Shown here: positions 51,804 through 62,132 of the stretch, in pieces | Layout: each line of letters starts with the position of its first letter | How positions within the stretch are numbered: position 1 is the first letter of the stretch | Origin: Trematomus loennbergii | Lineage: Eukaryota > Chordata > Actinopteri > Perciformes > Nototheniidae | NCBI GenBank assembly: GCA_012861695.1 | Contig: JAAOOA010000060.1 | Span: forward strand, 15,003,972 to 15,067,971 | DNA length: 64,000 bases | Direction of reading: 5' to 3' | Position numbers and translations under genes: made by a program | The notes under the pieces: generated by a model | What the model saw: only the letters and a program-made list of their open reading frames with translations | The model's database searches: none | What the model was told of the DNA's origin: nothing

Positions 51804-54800
51804 CTGTGAACAGAAGAGAGCCCGTCACACCATGAACAGACTAAAGTAGTGCATGTTATGACAGGAATAGCTGATATAATGGAACATTTAAAAAAGTTGT
51901 ATGATTTTCTTACAAAGTGTTAACTAGGTTAAAGGCAATTATTTGTTGTATTTTAAGTGTTCATCATCTTACCAATAAAAACACATTTTCAATGGCTGAA
52001 TTTGTATTTGATGGTCAACTCTGGTTTACCCTGGCATTAATACTGCATTTATTTTGTATACTATACATATCAAGTACTATTCGTAGATACTATTCTTGCA
52101 TTTAAATACACTTAATCATAGATCCTATTTTCCAGCGATAGAGAGCATTTACATTTTGTAAATAGAATACTATTTACAAAATGTAACATATTTCTTATTT
52201 CCCATATATATTGTAGGTTAATTGCGTATTATAATGCACATATTTTTACATACATAAATGTAACTTTTGTTAAAATTTCTCTACGAGTATGAATATATTT
52301 CTAAACTAGATTTGAAGCAATTGTAATGCAACCAAATCCCTGCTTGGGATCAATTTAATATTTCTGATGATTTGAATGCTTAAACACAATCACACTGGAT
52401 ATCCCTTACCTCCTTCTGAGTGAGCAGCTCAGTGTTCATCATCTTGACTTGGATGGGAACCAGAGTGAGGGGCTCAAATGTCAGGCTGCCCCTGTTTCTG
52501 TAGTTGTACTGAACACACACAACAAGAGAATATTCACATCCGGATTTTCTTCATAATTAAAACTGCTACGATCAAACTCAGTAAAGAAGACCTGAATGAG
52601 AAAAAATGGCTTTCACCCAATGACTGCCAGTGAATGGTTTAACATATTTAACTCTATTATTTCCATGAGTATTTGAACATGAGGCCATGTTCTCAGTTAA
52701 AGGACCTACTTTGGGCTTAGCTGGTACAACAAGGACGACATTTTCAATACGAATGCCAAAAGCTCCATCTTCATAGTACCCAGGTTCTAGAAAAAAAGAG
52801 ATTTATAACATAATCAAACACAGAAAAGGCAAAATAATGAGTTTTTGAGGACGTAAAAATCACATGACAGAGACAGAATCACTGGCTCAACCAAAAACCC
52901 TCCCCTCCCTCCCCCTGCCTTACCATCACTGACGATCATGCCGGCCTCCAGCGGCTCATCGGCGAAGGTCTTGTAGCTGATGCCGCACGGCCCCTCGTGG
53001 ACGTTCAGGAAGCAGCCGACACCGTGGCCCGTCCCGTGAAGGTAGTCCAGCCCCGACTCCCACAAGGCTGCGCGGGCGAACGAGTCCAACAGGTGGCCTG
53101 GGTGTGGGGGGGGGGGGGAACGCAGGATTATAGTTAGGGATCGCACTTGAGTAGGGTAAGGTTTTGATTTCGCTCCATCAGAAAGCATTTCTCCATTTTT
53201 ATTGAAACTTTGTGACACCTGTGTTTCCAGTGTCTAAAACGGATTGCTCTCATAGGAAAGCTATAATTGAAGTAATTTTTGTTTTTCAGAGACTAAGAAT
53301 AAAAGATCTACAGTATATTCAACAAAAAACTAAAGGAATATATAAGAACTACCATCTGAATAAATCATTTTATCCTTACAATTTTTCACTGCTGTGTAAA
53401 GTGTAAAGCTTAATCGTGGAATAGTGTCAGAGAAGAGGAGAGCACCTTTTGTTCCGTTGGGGAAAACTGCAGCACTGACAGCTATGTGTCCCTTCAGTAC
53501 ATAGGTAAAGCATTCCTTGAGGAAAAAGGGAGAATATATAATACAAACATATTAAATCAAATTTGAATAATTAAATCAGCTTTAGTCAACCAACCCTAAC
53601 CTGAGATTGAAATTATTTTGAAAGTGAAAACCATGAAAATGCAAATATCCAAATGTACCTTCTCGTAAGCCGATGGTGTCCCAAAGTGCACGGTGCGTGT
53701 GACGTCAGTGGTCCCATCGCTGCCAAAGACAGACATTGAATACAGATGTGTGTTAGTAAAAAACACATCACTGTTCCTATGTTTTCTTGGCATTAGAGGT
53801 GATGAGTGTCTGAATTAAGACGTAAAGGTCATACAAATACTAGGCAGGGCAATTGCAGTTGATTTATGTAATAATGATCTTGTTACACATATTGAGCTCC
53901 AGAGTCGATGAGGTAAACTTCATTCAAGGAAAGAGTTCTGTTGGTTTCAGGCAGGGGTCTAAAGGAAAGAGAAAAAAAAGTCAGGCTTAGTGAACTATTA
54001 TAACAGAACGACAAAAAATGTTTTCATTAAAAATACTGGCCAGCTGACCTGTAATGTATGATGGCTCCGTTGGGGCCGACGCTGGAAATTGTTGGGAAAC
54101 TGAGGCCAACAAAATCTTTCTGTTGACTGAAAAAGACAAAAGTATACTTAAGAAAAGGATATTTTCCACACAAAAATGCATTGATGACAGGAGATGTAAT
54201 GTTCAAAAGTTGTAGGATCACACTGGCACACTAAAACAGATACAAAATCAACAAATCATATTCATTTCAAAGCTTTCAGTAAACATTTGACTTCACTTCC
54301 CTGTCCAGTAGAGGGGGATATAACTCCAGTCACTATCGCAGCACACTTTAAATTGGCATCGCTCCATGAAGCAATTCAAGGACTTTAACTGGAAGTTACT
54401 GAGTGCTTACTGGAAAAAAACATCCAGGACAAATAATAATAAAATAAACATACCTGCGTAATTCTTCAGCCTTGTCGGCAGCAGAGATCTCCGTCACCGT
54501 GGCTTTTGGAATCTTGAACCAGGTCATGCGGAAAGAGTTGACATACATCAGTAACTTTCCAGAAACCATTTATAAAATCATGATCAATTAAATATTATTA
54601 TGTGAGAAAAAGTTCACTTTGAAAAGGGGCTACGTCACAATATTACAAATATCCAAAGGGTTTTCTCCCAAATTAGCGAATTCACTCATTAGGTACAATA
54701 ACCTAAATGTTACAGCCTATAATATCTTCTCTCTTCTTTGGAACTCAAAATATATAGCCTCAGAAACATAATGAAAATACCTCCTTTTCCAACCAAGCAA

Positions 54801-57800
54801 AGAGTTCACATAAGGCAGCTGCATCCTTGATCTGTTGGGGAAAAGTGCAGAAGACGAAATACATTATCTGTGAGGTGAGATCAGTTGCATCAATCATAAA
54901 CTATTAATTAGTAAATGCACACAACAGATTTTAAGGCGCTCATAAAGTTCTTACATGGGCCATTTTCATGCCTTGAATCTCAGTGGCGTTCTTCACAGCC
55001 TTGGCGAGGCAGAGGGGAGTGTAGGGAATCGGAGTCCTGTGGATCTGAAACACATCAAGCAGCAACAAAGTCAATTCAAATGAATTCAAATGTGTATATT
55101 AAAGTATTTAAAGCAAAGTTGTGTGCTGTCAGAGCCAAAAGAACCAAAATGCCCGTCTGACATCAGACAGTAAACTGAATTTACTTTGTTGATCATTTTC
55201 ATGCAAGGATGAGTCTAGATCTAACTGAATGATAACACACAATAGAATATGGTTAAAGTCCAGTGGTGGAAGAAGTGTTCAGACATTTTACAGAAATAAA
55301 AGAAGCACCACTACATCAACAAATAAAAGTGCTAAATGTATCATCATTCTCAAGTTAAAGTGTGAAAATATTAGCATCAAAGTACCAACATTTTCAGTTC
55401 TTATAATGCAGAATGTCCCATTTGAAAACATTTAGTGATTTAAAAATGGTTTACAAGTGATTGAATCCTTTTAATGAAGTAAAAAGTAGAATATTTGCCT
55501 CTAAAATGTAGTAAAGTGTAAAGAATCATACAATTAAATACTAAATTAAAGTAGAAGTACCTCAAATTTGTATTTAAGCAGCGTATTTGGTCACATTTCA
55601 TCATTCTTCACTAACACTAAGAAAGTGGATCACATCACTCCAGTTCTGAAGTCTTTACACTGGCTTCCTGTGTTTCAAAGAATTGATTTCAAAATATTGC
55701 TGCTGGTTTAAAAAGCATTGAATGGTTTGGGCCCAGACTCTCAGGTCTTCTGGGACTGGTCTGCTTTCTGTCCCGAGAGTCAGAACTAAACATTGAGAAG
55801 TTCAGTTATTATGCTCCAAATATCCGGAACAAACTACCAGAAACCTGCAGGTCTGGATTCTTTTAATGTTTCTTTTATTATCTATGCCTTTGTTTTTTTA
55901 AACGCACTTTTAATTGCCTTGTGTAAATACAGGTGCTATATAAATAAACTTGCCTCGCCTTGCCTTACACTAGGAGTGGTTTTATTTAAGACAAAGGAAT
56001 TCCTATTGTTAAAACGTTGTGCTCAATCATAAGTTTGAGTTGATGTGTTCTGTCTTTCAACAAGTCGAATTGAAACGAAAAGAGAAAACATTTGAGCCCT
56101 TACAGGAAACGGAATGTGGAATTTAATTAGAATGACGAGACAGGTGTTGCTTTTGGCATAGCCCGATCTATGAATGAGGAAAACACGCCTATACTATACT
56201 ATACTTTATGTTCCTGGTTGCTCTCTCACCTTGGGGATGACCTGTGTGAGAGCACAGCTGGCCTTGTCGCTGATCCACACTTTGTCCTTGGGGCTGTGTG
56301 CCGCGCAGATGGCCTGCAGCTCAGAGTACACCGACTCGTACGGGTACGCGTGGACGCTCATTTCGGGCTTGCAGGGGGAGTCCAGCTGCAGGTGGTCTCT
56401 CAAAGCGGGAACAGAAAGACGCTTAAGGTCCACAAAAAGCCTGCAGAAGGGAAGGAGTGGGGATAAAGGAAAGTCAGGTGAAAACCTTTCACCTGCAGTT
56501 TGGGTAGTTTTAAAGGTCCCCTATTATACTGTTTTTCATCAATACGTCTCAGATATACAAAACATGTCTCTGAAGTGTTTGGCTCGAAATACCAAACAGA
56601 TCATGCATTGTAGCATCCCATAATCCGCTCTGTTTCAGCCCTGTTTCAAAAGTGCTGATTCTCTGTCTGTTACTTTAGATGAAAATAAGGAGCCACTCCC
56701 CACGCCCCTCTGAGAGATATTTGGTTAAAAAGAACTCAATTCTTTTTAAATCTCACCTAAAAACTCACCTCTTTGAACTTTCAGAATCTCTTTACACAGA
56801 GGGGACACATGTTTATGTAGAAAAGACATTTTGATTTAAAAGTGGATTTTGCATAACAGTGTGTGATGACTTCTACAAATACAAAGTTAAAATAATGCTG
56901 ACCCATAGTTTATCACCAATTATTTAAGTAGTCCTTATCAGTTCTATATAATGGATTCAGAGCATTACCATAGAAGCACAACACGTTTTGCTTCGTAGAG
57001 CAACAGTTGAGTTATGTCTACTTGAGCAGAGAAGGAAGTCACGCTCCGTAGCTTCTCTGGCCTTTGTTTTGGTAAGCTGGTCGGCAGAGTGTGAATGTTT
57101 TCACGCAAACATAGCCTCAGGTTAACACTGTAAACTCTGTCAGCACTGTTTGGGATGTTACCATTGGTAGCTGCTAGCTGTGAGCTCAGCCGTAGCATGT
57201 TGAAAGTTGCCTTGCTATAATTCATTACCTTATTGTGTTCATCCCCACAATGGCATATGCAAAGAAAACTGGGTTGTACTCGATGTCTGCACCACGGAGG
57301 TTGAAAAGCCCTGAAAAAAGAAAACATCACATTTTCACAACATCATTTAAGATATAAATTGCTCCATCTCATTTAGTAGGTGACAGTGTCAGAAAACAGC
57401 GTCGATAAATCCATCCAGCTTCAATGTCTTACTCTAATTTGCTGAGTGTTCAATGTCAATGTTATTATGGGATTGTCACTTATCCTATCCCTTCAATTTA
57501 ACGCCCATTGAGACCCTCTTGTCTGAATGCTACCTGATGGCAATAGAAATCAGCATTATTCAAATTAACAAAAACCCTCAGACTAAACAATCAGAAGCAA
57601 GACCTCGTTAGCGTGGTGAACAAGGTGCTCACACAGGCATCTGGAGGGACACCCGTGCATCCCTAGGTCCTTGGATCGTGATATAGAAATGGACTGCTTT
57701 ACATTAGCATTTCAAACTTCGTTTTTTTTTTACCCGGGCATATTTTTAACTAGCTCTGGGTTGACATGTTTCATACTAAGAACAAAAGCACTTTATGACT

Positions 57801-59229
57801 CTTGGTTTGGCTGAGTGCCAGCATTATTACAGGACCTCTACTGGCATGATCTCCAAGTAACAGCAGTAACAAAGAAGAACTAACATTTATTTTGGAGTGG
57901 ATTCAACTCACATAGCAGAATCCCCAGCGACAACAAAAGACTAATCTCTTTGTTAAAATATAGCTAAATCATGGCTCCTTGAGCAGAAAATGACGTTGGT
58001 AGCCTCTCCAACCAAGAGGGCATGTGAGGGCATTCAAAAGGAAACTGGAGTGGATCCAACTCACATGAAAAAAACACATTTTCTTTCCCCGCAACATTGA
58101 CAGAGAGGAATGTTTAAGTTTAGGAATCAATCACAGGGTTAAGATGTATTGTACAGATAGGGTAAAAGATCTGACAGCTATCTAGTTGATAGGCTTTAGA
58201 AGTTGCTGTAAATATTTCTAAATATTTTTAACAGCTGTTCTGTACAATTCTTACATTCTGAAAAATGGACTTCTCTTAAATACAGGGTTTCCCACACATA
58301 GACTTTACTTGGGCAGGCCGCCCAGGTATATTAACGGCCGCCAAAGTATATTTCGCGACCCATTTAGGTTTTGTTTTTTTTATCCGTCCGCGAGCACGAT
58401 GCCATCTGCGATCGATTAGCTAGTGGACAATGATCCCTCGCTCTACGCCTCCTGTACCTGTTCGCTCTGCTATCGCGTGAAGGGTCTGCTAACAAGCGAC
58501 CAACAGAAAGGGAGACCTTACGAGAAACAGAGAAGACGACGTAAACATCGATTTTTTCAGAGCAGTGTGTGTGCATCAGAACAGTGCGTGTGAATCAGAA
58601 CAGTGTGTTTTGTTCATAAGATGTTGCACGTCACACAGCCCCCCACCCCCCACGTGCCCGGCTACCACCACAAGTATATTACAGATCTGTGGGAAACACT
58701 GAAATATCTCAATATATGATAATTGGAGACTTTTAAGTCTAAGTTTTAGCAGAGTTAATTACACAATGTATTACTGAATAAAAAAGTATCCGTACATGCG
58801 ATCTCATCCAGCGCTGTGGCAACAAACCAGGTGACCTTCCTCTTTGTCATCTTGGCACGCAGCGCTGTGATCTTTTCTTGCCAGGAGATACCTTTGGGAA
58901 GCAGAGATGTTTTCATTACCATGACATGGAACAACATTTATTTTCTCGTATATCAGCTGTCACTTTCATTTTTCCTGGCTTGAAAACAATAGAAGGTTTG
59001 CAACATACACCATTAACTGTAAACCATCTTGTTATCAGACAATATAACAACCCTGTTTGTAATGTATATTGTGTTTAGCACTAACCGGTGTAGTTTAAGC
59101 CCAAGTAGCGGAGCTGTGTGCTGGGTCTTTCTGGGCGGTCCGTCCACACCGCATCGATCAGGTTGTCCTGCACCGCCACCAGAGAGTGGCCTGCACTGGT
59201 CAGCGCCCGGGACATGTGCTTCCACTGAT
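51633..59229 (-). CDS. xpnpep1: XPNPEP1, cytosolic Xaa-Pro aminopeptidase 1 (3' 15 exons; 5' part outside window)
   Basis: XPNPEP1 removes the N-terminal residue from peptides whose second residue is proline; it is a cytosolic, manganese-dependent pita-bread (M24B) metallopeptidase. Fifteen exons can be placed on the minus strand: 59229-59086, 58891-58796, 57310-57229, 56440-56230, 55044-54955, 54831-54781, 54512-54454, 54126-54049, 53958-53887, 53719-53659, 53515-53446, 53097-52924, 52786-52710, 52508-52410 and 51803-51633. All introns are GT-AG and all phases match. They give 1,535 nt including the stop, about 511 residues, against 623 for the whole human protein. Human metal ligands Asp415, Asp426, His489, Glu523 and Glu537 and catalytic His395, His485 and His498 all have counterparts (LIDSG, TTDVT, GTGHG, DEPGYYEDG, RIENV, AIIHY, YLHGT, NVHEG). 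The motifs match XPNPEP1, not membrane-bound XPNPEP2. The N-terminal exons lie beyond 64,000. The C-terminus (…PSFLPWSKDD) is about nine residues longer than the human one. Confidence 0.95.
52149..52186. repeat. Perfect 17-bp hairpin in XPNPEP1 last intron
   Basis: TTACATTTTGTAAATAG (52149-52165), a 4-nt spacer, then the exact reverse complement (52170-52186). AT-rich; would fold as a tight hairpin in RNA or DNA. Confidence 0.9.
52410..52508 (-). CDS. xpnpep1: XPNPEP1 exon (GSLTFEPLTLVPIQ)
   Basis: The exon is 99 nt, 33 codons in phase 0, from YNYRNRGSLTFEPLTLVPIQ to LLTQKE. It matches the conserved human segment RGSLTFEPLTLVPIQ. Acceptor tgttcag, donor gtaagg. Confidence 0.96.
52710..52786 (-). 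CDS. xpnpep1: XPNPEP1 exon (Glu523 and Glu537 metal ligands)
   Basis: The exon is 77 nt and encodes (E)PGYYEDGAFGIRIENVVL…VVPAKPK. The split Glu codon and the Glu of RIENV are the last two manganese ligands. Acceptor ttttttctag, donor gtaggt. Confidence 0.97.
52924..53097 (-). CDS. xpnpep1: XPNPEP1 exon (HGTGHG metal and active site)
   Basis: The exon is 174 nt and encodes (G)HLLDSFARAALWESGLD…LEAGMIVSD. It holds YLHGTGHG (human His485 and metal ligand His489) and NVHEG (His498). GVGCF replaces human GVGSF, placing a Cys next to the metal site. The acceptor CAG is preceded by a 13-nt C run on the coding strand. Donor gtaagg. Confidence 0.97.
53446..53515 (-). CDS. xpnpep1: XPNPEP1 exon (ECFTYVLKGHIAVS)
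   Basis: The exon is 70 nt in phase 0 and encodes ECFTYVLKGHIAVSAAVFPN…GTK plus the G of the next Gly. It is almost identical to human. Acceptor tcctcaag, donor gtgctc. Confidence 0.96.
53659..53719 (-). CDS. xpnpep1: XPNPEP1 exon (metal ligand Asp426 equivalent)
   Basis: The exon is 61 nt and encodes DGTTDVTRTVHFGTPSAYEK. The Asp of TTDVT is the bridging manganese ligand. Acceptor tttggcag, donor gtacat. Confidence 0.96.
53887..53958 (-). CDS. xpnpep1: XPNPEP1 exon (metal ligand Asp415 equivalent)
   Basis: The exon is 72 nt and encodes PLPETNRTLSLNEVYLIDSG…AQY. The Asp of LIDSG is the first manganese ligand. Of two possible donor GTs, the second (gtaaca) keeps the reading frame and yields AQYVDGTTD across the junction. 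Confidence 0.94.
54049..54126 (-). CDS. xpnpep1: XPNPEP1 exon (active-site His395 equivalent)
   Basis: The exon is 78 nt and encodes QQKDFVGLSFPTISSVGPNG…AIIHY. The His of AIIHY corresponds to human His395, which lines the active site. Acceptor tctttttcag, donor gtcagc. Confidence 0.95.
54454..54512 (-). CDS. xpnpep1: XPNPEP1 exon (VTEISAADKAEELR)
   Basis: The exon is 59 nt and encodes IPKATVTEISAADKAEELR plus two bases of a Ser codon, where the human protein has Arg. The polypyrimidine tract before ttcaag is weak, but phase and similarity fix the acceptor. Donor gtatgt. Confidence 0.92.
54781..54831 (-). CDS. xpnpep1: XPNPEP1 exon (IKDAAALCELFAWLEKE)
   Basis: A short exon of 51 nt, 17 codons in phase 0. 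Human has IKDAVALCELFNWLEKE at this point. Acceptor cccaacag, donor gtattt. It marks the entry into the catalytic domain. Confidence 0.95.
54955..55044 (-). CDS. xpnpep1: XPNPEP1 exon (IPYTPLCLAKAVKN)
   Basis: The exon is 90 nt, exactly 30 codons in phase 0, and encodes IHRTPIPYTPLCLAKAVKNA…GMKMAH. The human counterpart reads MPYTPICIAKAVKN. Acceptor tgtttcag, donor gtaaga. Confidence 0.95.
55260..55600 (+). mobile_element. Degenerate ACTT-type repeat in an XPNPEP1 intron
   Basis: CCAGTGGTGGAAGAAGTGTT at the left, then AAGTAAAAGTAGAAT-like and TTAAAGTAGAAGTACCTCAA sequences. It is related to, but more diverged than, the copy at 48951-49462. Confidence 0.4.
55620..55966 (+). mobile_element. 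LINE 3' end (reverse-transcriptase C-terminal remnant) in an XPNPEP1 intron
   Basis: The plus strand encodes KVDHITPVLKSLHWLPVFQR then IDFKILLL, a stop, and further homologous pieces (KALNGLGP, IRNKLPETCRS). It then has a 3' tail GGTGCTATATAAATAAACTT followed by CTTGCCTCGCCTTGCC pentamer-like repeats. This is the standard C-terminus and tail of a teleost non-LTR element. It is broken by stops and deletions. Confidence 0.7.
56230..56440 (-). CDS. xpnpep1: XPNPEP1 exon (middle of domain II)
   Basis: The exon is 211 nt, one base plus 70 codons, running from (R)LFVDLKRLSVPALRDHLQ to KVWISDKASCALTQVIPK. SPKDKVWISDKAS corresponds to human SPREKVWVSDKAS. Acceptor is ccttctgcag, donor is gtgaga. Confidence 0.95.
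56509..56868. mobile_element. MITE-B copy 2, degraded, in an XPNPEP1 intron
   Basis: TTTAAAGGTCCCCTATTATA at the left and CGAAATACCAAACAGATCAT in the interior match the copy at 43642-44143. The right end is eroded. A fragment reading FKSHLKTHLFEL at 56736-56774 (approximate) looks like a LINE scrap inserted in it. Confidence 0.5.
57229..57310 (-). CDS. xpnpep1: XPNPEP1 exon (WLFNLRG motif)
   Basis: The exon is 82 nt and encodes (W)LFNLRGADIEYNPVFFAYAI…, ending in a split Arg codon. The LFNLRG…NPVFF motif is diagnostic of the family. The acceptor is cttttttcag and the donor is gtaatg. Confidence 0.95.
57311..58282. other. XPNPEP1 intron sequence; nothing recognised
   Basis: AT-rich intron with no ORF of note. 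Confidence 0.5.
58283..58701. mobile_element. Non-autonomous hAT-like element in an XPNPEP1 intron
   Basis: 419 bp. Left end CAGGGTTTCCCACACATAGA, right end (reverse) CAGTGTTTCCCACAGATCTG: a typical hAT terminal repeat pair. The flanking 8-mers (CTTAAATA and AAATATCT) do not match, so the duplication has decayed or an end is misplaced. GC-rich interior, no transposase. Confidence 0.6.
58796..58891 (-). CDS. xpnpep1: XPNPEP1 exon (start of domain II)
   Basis: The exon is 96 nt. It completes a split Gly codon (G|GT) and encodes ISWQEKITALRAKMTKRK…VTWFVATALDEIA, ending with the T of a split Trp. Donor is gtacgg, acceptor is ttcccaaag. TALDEIAW is the conserved XPNPEP1 motif. Confidence 0.94.
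59086..59229 (-). CDS. xpnpep1: XPNPEP1 exon (first in window; end of N-terminal domain)
   Basis: The exon is 144 nt, enters with two bases of a split codon and ends with one. It encodes QWKHMSRALTSAGHSL through WTDRPERP to LGLNYT. WTDRPERP is identical to the human protein. The acceptor is tctgtttcag and the donor is gttagt. By alignment it starts near human residue 128, so exons for about 127 residues are missing upstream. Confidence 0.93.
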
Positions 59230-59244
59230 CTGAAACAGAACATC

Positions 59245-59871
59245 AAGGGTCAAGATGTACAAGTAATGATGCTCTCTTCAGGAAGGGACCGAGCAAGTTG
59301 TTCTTCCTGAGGAGGCTCAGGTCATTCTACGTGTGCACGAGGCTGCTGCAGATGTTCTACCAGTCTGTGGTGGCCAGTGTGCTGGGGTGGAAACACCAAC
59401 AAAAGCGACACTGACAGGCTGAACAAGCTTGTGAGGCTAGCTCTGTAGTTGGAGTACAACTGGACAATCTGGAGGAGGTGGCGGAGGGGAGGATGATGAG
59501 GAAGCTGGACTGTATCCTGGAGAACCCCTCCCACCCCCTCCATGCAGAGCTAGAGAAGATGAGGAGCATGTTCAGACTCAGACCTCCTCGGCACAGCACA
59601 AAGCGCCTGGGACAACGGATGCACAATCAAGGGATAACCATGTAATCCATTAAAAGCAACCCCTACTGTACATACAGTAACATCTGCACTGTTTGTACAA
59701 ATGACTTTAACCCATGTAAATATATTTAACAATCCAAACCCAAGATGTATATATGTTCATTCAACTGATCAACGTTTATCTTTTACCTTTTTCCTTGTGA
59801 TATCTTGAACAGTTACTTACTATAACATTTTATTTTTAATTGTATTGTCCTGTTTTTCATTCTCACTCTGT
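59245..59871 (+). mobile_element. LINE ORF2 C-terminal remnant, plus strand (host of a nested LINE)
   Basis: The plus strand encodes KGPSKLFFLRRLRSFYVC, QMFYQSVVASVLGW, then after a frameshift/stop ASSVVGVQLDNLEEVAEGRM and KLDCILENPSHPLHAELEKM, followed by a stop and AT-rich 3' UTR. This is a typical teleost non-LTR C-terminus. Its 3' tail resumes at 60640-60708 beyond a minus-strand LINE. Not functional. Confidence 0.7.
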
Positions 59872-59877
59872 TGCTTT

Positions 59878-60639
59878 GTTTGTCTTGTAGCCTTTATATA
59901 ACCAGGTCAAATCCCATTGAGATCAAACGATCTCTTTTTCAAGGGAGACCTGCAAAGTTGGCTACACATGAAAACAGAAAAACAACAGAAAACAAAAAGG
60001 ACATCATACAACATAATTACAGGGGTACAATTTACAAACCTATCGACATTGACAGGTACCAAGATTATCATATTGCATTGCATCTAGCCAAGCTTTAAAA
60101 TGATGCAAGGGAACCAAGATGCTCAGTTTCAGTTCTTTTTGCAGACTGTTCCAAGCTAGAGGAGCTGCGCACATAAAAGCTTTAGTACCTAAATCAGTCC
60201 TAGCACTTGGCACATGTAACAAAAACACATCCTGAGATCTTAGGCAATAGCTACTTGCAACTCTCTGTGAGATCAGAGAGCAGATGTAAGCTGGTAGTTT
60301 ACCCAACATGGCTTTGTAGATGAACATGTACCAATGACTGAGCCTCCGTACAGTAAGTGAAGGCAAACCTGCCCTGGCATACAGGGTACAGTGATGAGTA
60401 AGTACTTTACAGTTAGTAACAAATCTCAGTGCGCTGTGATAGGCGGCATCTAACTTGAGCAGGTAATGGCAGATGCATTCATATAGATCAAATCACCATA
60501 GTCCAGCACAGGTAAAAAGGTCACAGAGACTAGCCTTTTCCTGGCCTCAAGTGAGAAACAGGACTTGTTTCTGCAAAAGAAACCTAGCTTCACCCTCAGC
60601 TTTCTAAGCAGATTATTGACCTGAAGTTTAAAACCTTGC
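59878..60639 (-). mobile_element. 5'-truncated LINE on the minus strand, nested in another LINE
   Basis: On the minus strand KVKLGFFCRNKSCFSLEARK, RLVSVTFLPVLDYGDLIYMN, then RSQDVFLLHVPSARTDLGTK, AFMCAAPLAWNSLQKELKLS and FKAWLDA form a reverse-transcriptase C-terminal region with frameshifts. The 3' UTR includes AAAGAGATCGTTTGATCTCA and ends ACCTGGTTATATAAAGG. TGCTTT flanks it on both sides (59872-59877 and 60640-60645), a possible short target duplication. Confidence 0.7.
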
Positions 60640-60708
60640 TGCTTTAACTGCTGAATTTCCCCACAGGGATAAATAAAAATCCATCTTATCTTATCTTGAG
60701 AGCAGAGT
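60640..60708 (+). mobile_element. Separated 3' tail of the plus-strand LINE
   Basis: CTGAATTTCCCCACAGGGAT, AAATAAAAATCC and then ATCTT repeats: the classic 3' end of fish LINEs. It continues the element interrupted at about 59871. Confidence 0.65.
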
Positions 60709-62132
60709 GTTCATACTGCTTTGATAGTCATTGTGTACTGTAGTTAAAGGTGGGGTAGGTCATTTTGGAGAAACCAGCTCGAGTGCGCTAGAATTTGAAA
60801 ATACACAGCCGGAACAAATCTGCTACTTCCTTACAGAGCCCCTCCAACACACACGAACGCGCACATGACCAATGAGGGCACGAGATAAGTTTGTGCACAG
60901 ATGGAAGGCTGACAGGCAGGTAGGCCATCCAGTTATTTTAGCCGGGCCGGCTAAAATGATTGGTCGTTCTTTTTACAGTATTACGGCTTCCAGATTACAT
61001 TTTTTTATGGATTTTTTGTCAAAGCACTTAACCTCTTAAGCACAGCGGTCCCCCCATTGGACCCCTCCCACTGTTTTTTTTTTAGACAATGTCTCAGGGC
61101 TTCTTAACATTTATGAAACTATTAATATGTAGCACCAGATTAACGGAAAGAATCTCAGCTAACTGAAGATATGAACCATTTTTAGCTAAAAGAAACACAA
61201 GAGTAATACCAAGCCTTTGAATTAGCATTTTGCGAAAAAATGCTAACTAATGCTAACGGACTTTTGCACAGCACTCACTCTCAAAATGCCCTTATTACTT
61301 ATCGTAACTGCACAAACAAGATATCCGATTAAAGCTGAGACTCCACAGATTCCATACATGTAGTGTCATCACTGTACGACAGCTGTGTACTGCAGGAAGT
61401 GTCAGGTCCCTCTGTGCTTCACTTCCAAAACAAATTGTTACCAGGAGTGGCATGACTAAATTGTAACGTTTTAAATAAATCTGCTCCAGTTGGAGTCAAA
61501 CTTCATTTTGTATGTTTTTATTATTATTATATATATATTTTTTTACAACAGTTGTATTTGGATGGAATGAATACCTATAGTGATCATTCAAAGTATAAAA
61601 TGATTTTTACAGTGTTAAAGGTCAAATGGAACTGATGGTTCCCAAATTACCCAGAGGTGTACTATATTTTTCTAAACCTCTCTAAAAAGGTCAAATTTAA
61701 CTTGTTTTGCATCAATTTTGATACAGGGTACTTATTATATGTTATAGTTTGGATTCCTAAAGCTTTTAGTCTACTAACCCATCATTCAAGGGTGGTTTTC
61801 ACTATAAGTAATGTTTTTTTTTTAGGCGGAGATAGAATTTACATGTTTTTACTATGTTCAATATGGATTTACTTTAAATAAAAACATCTATATTGATTCT
61901 GACACTTCTTCATCCAACTCACAGATGTATCCTTGCTTTGAGAAAAAAGATTATTAATTTACCCCTTTTAGAAGTGAAGATATAGTCTTTGTTGTGTTAG
62001 TGCAGTGGTTCTCAAACTTTTTCTGTCATTCCCCACTTTGAACAGGTGGGCCTTTTCAAGCCCCACCTGTTCCTCATCGCTCCAATAAAATGGTAGGCCA
62101 AGCTTAAAATTGTCAAATGTATCGTTCTATAG

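Noticed and set aside
58364..58576. 70-codon minus-strand ORF rich in Arg
   Set aside because: Lies wholly inside a non-autonomous hAT-like element.
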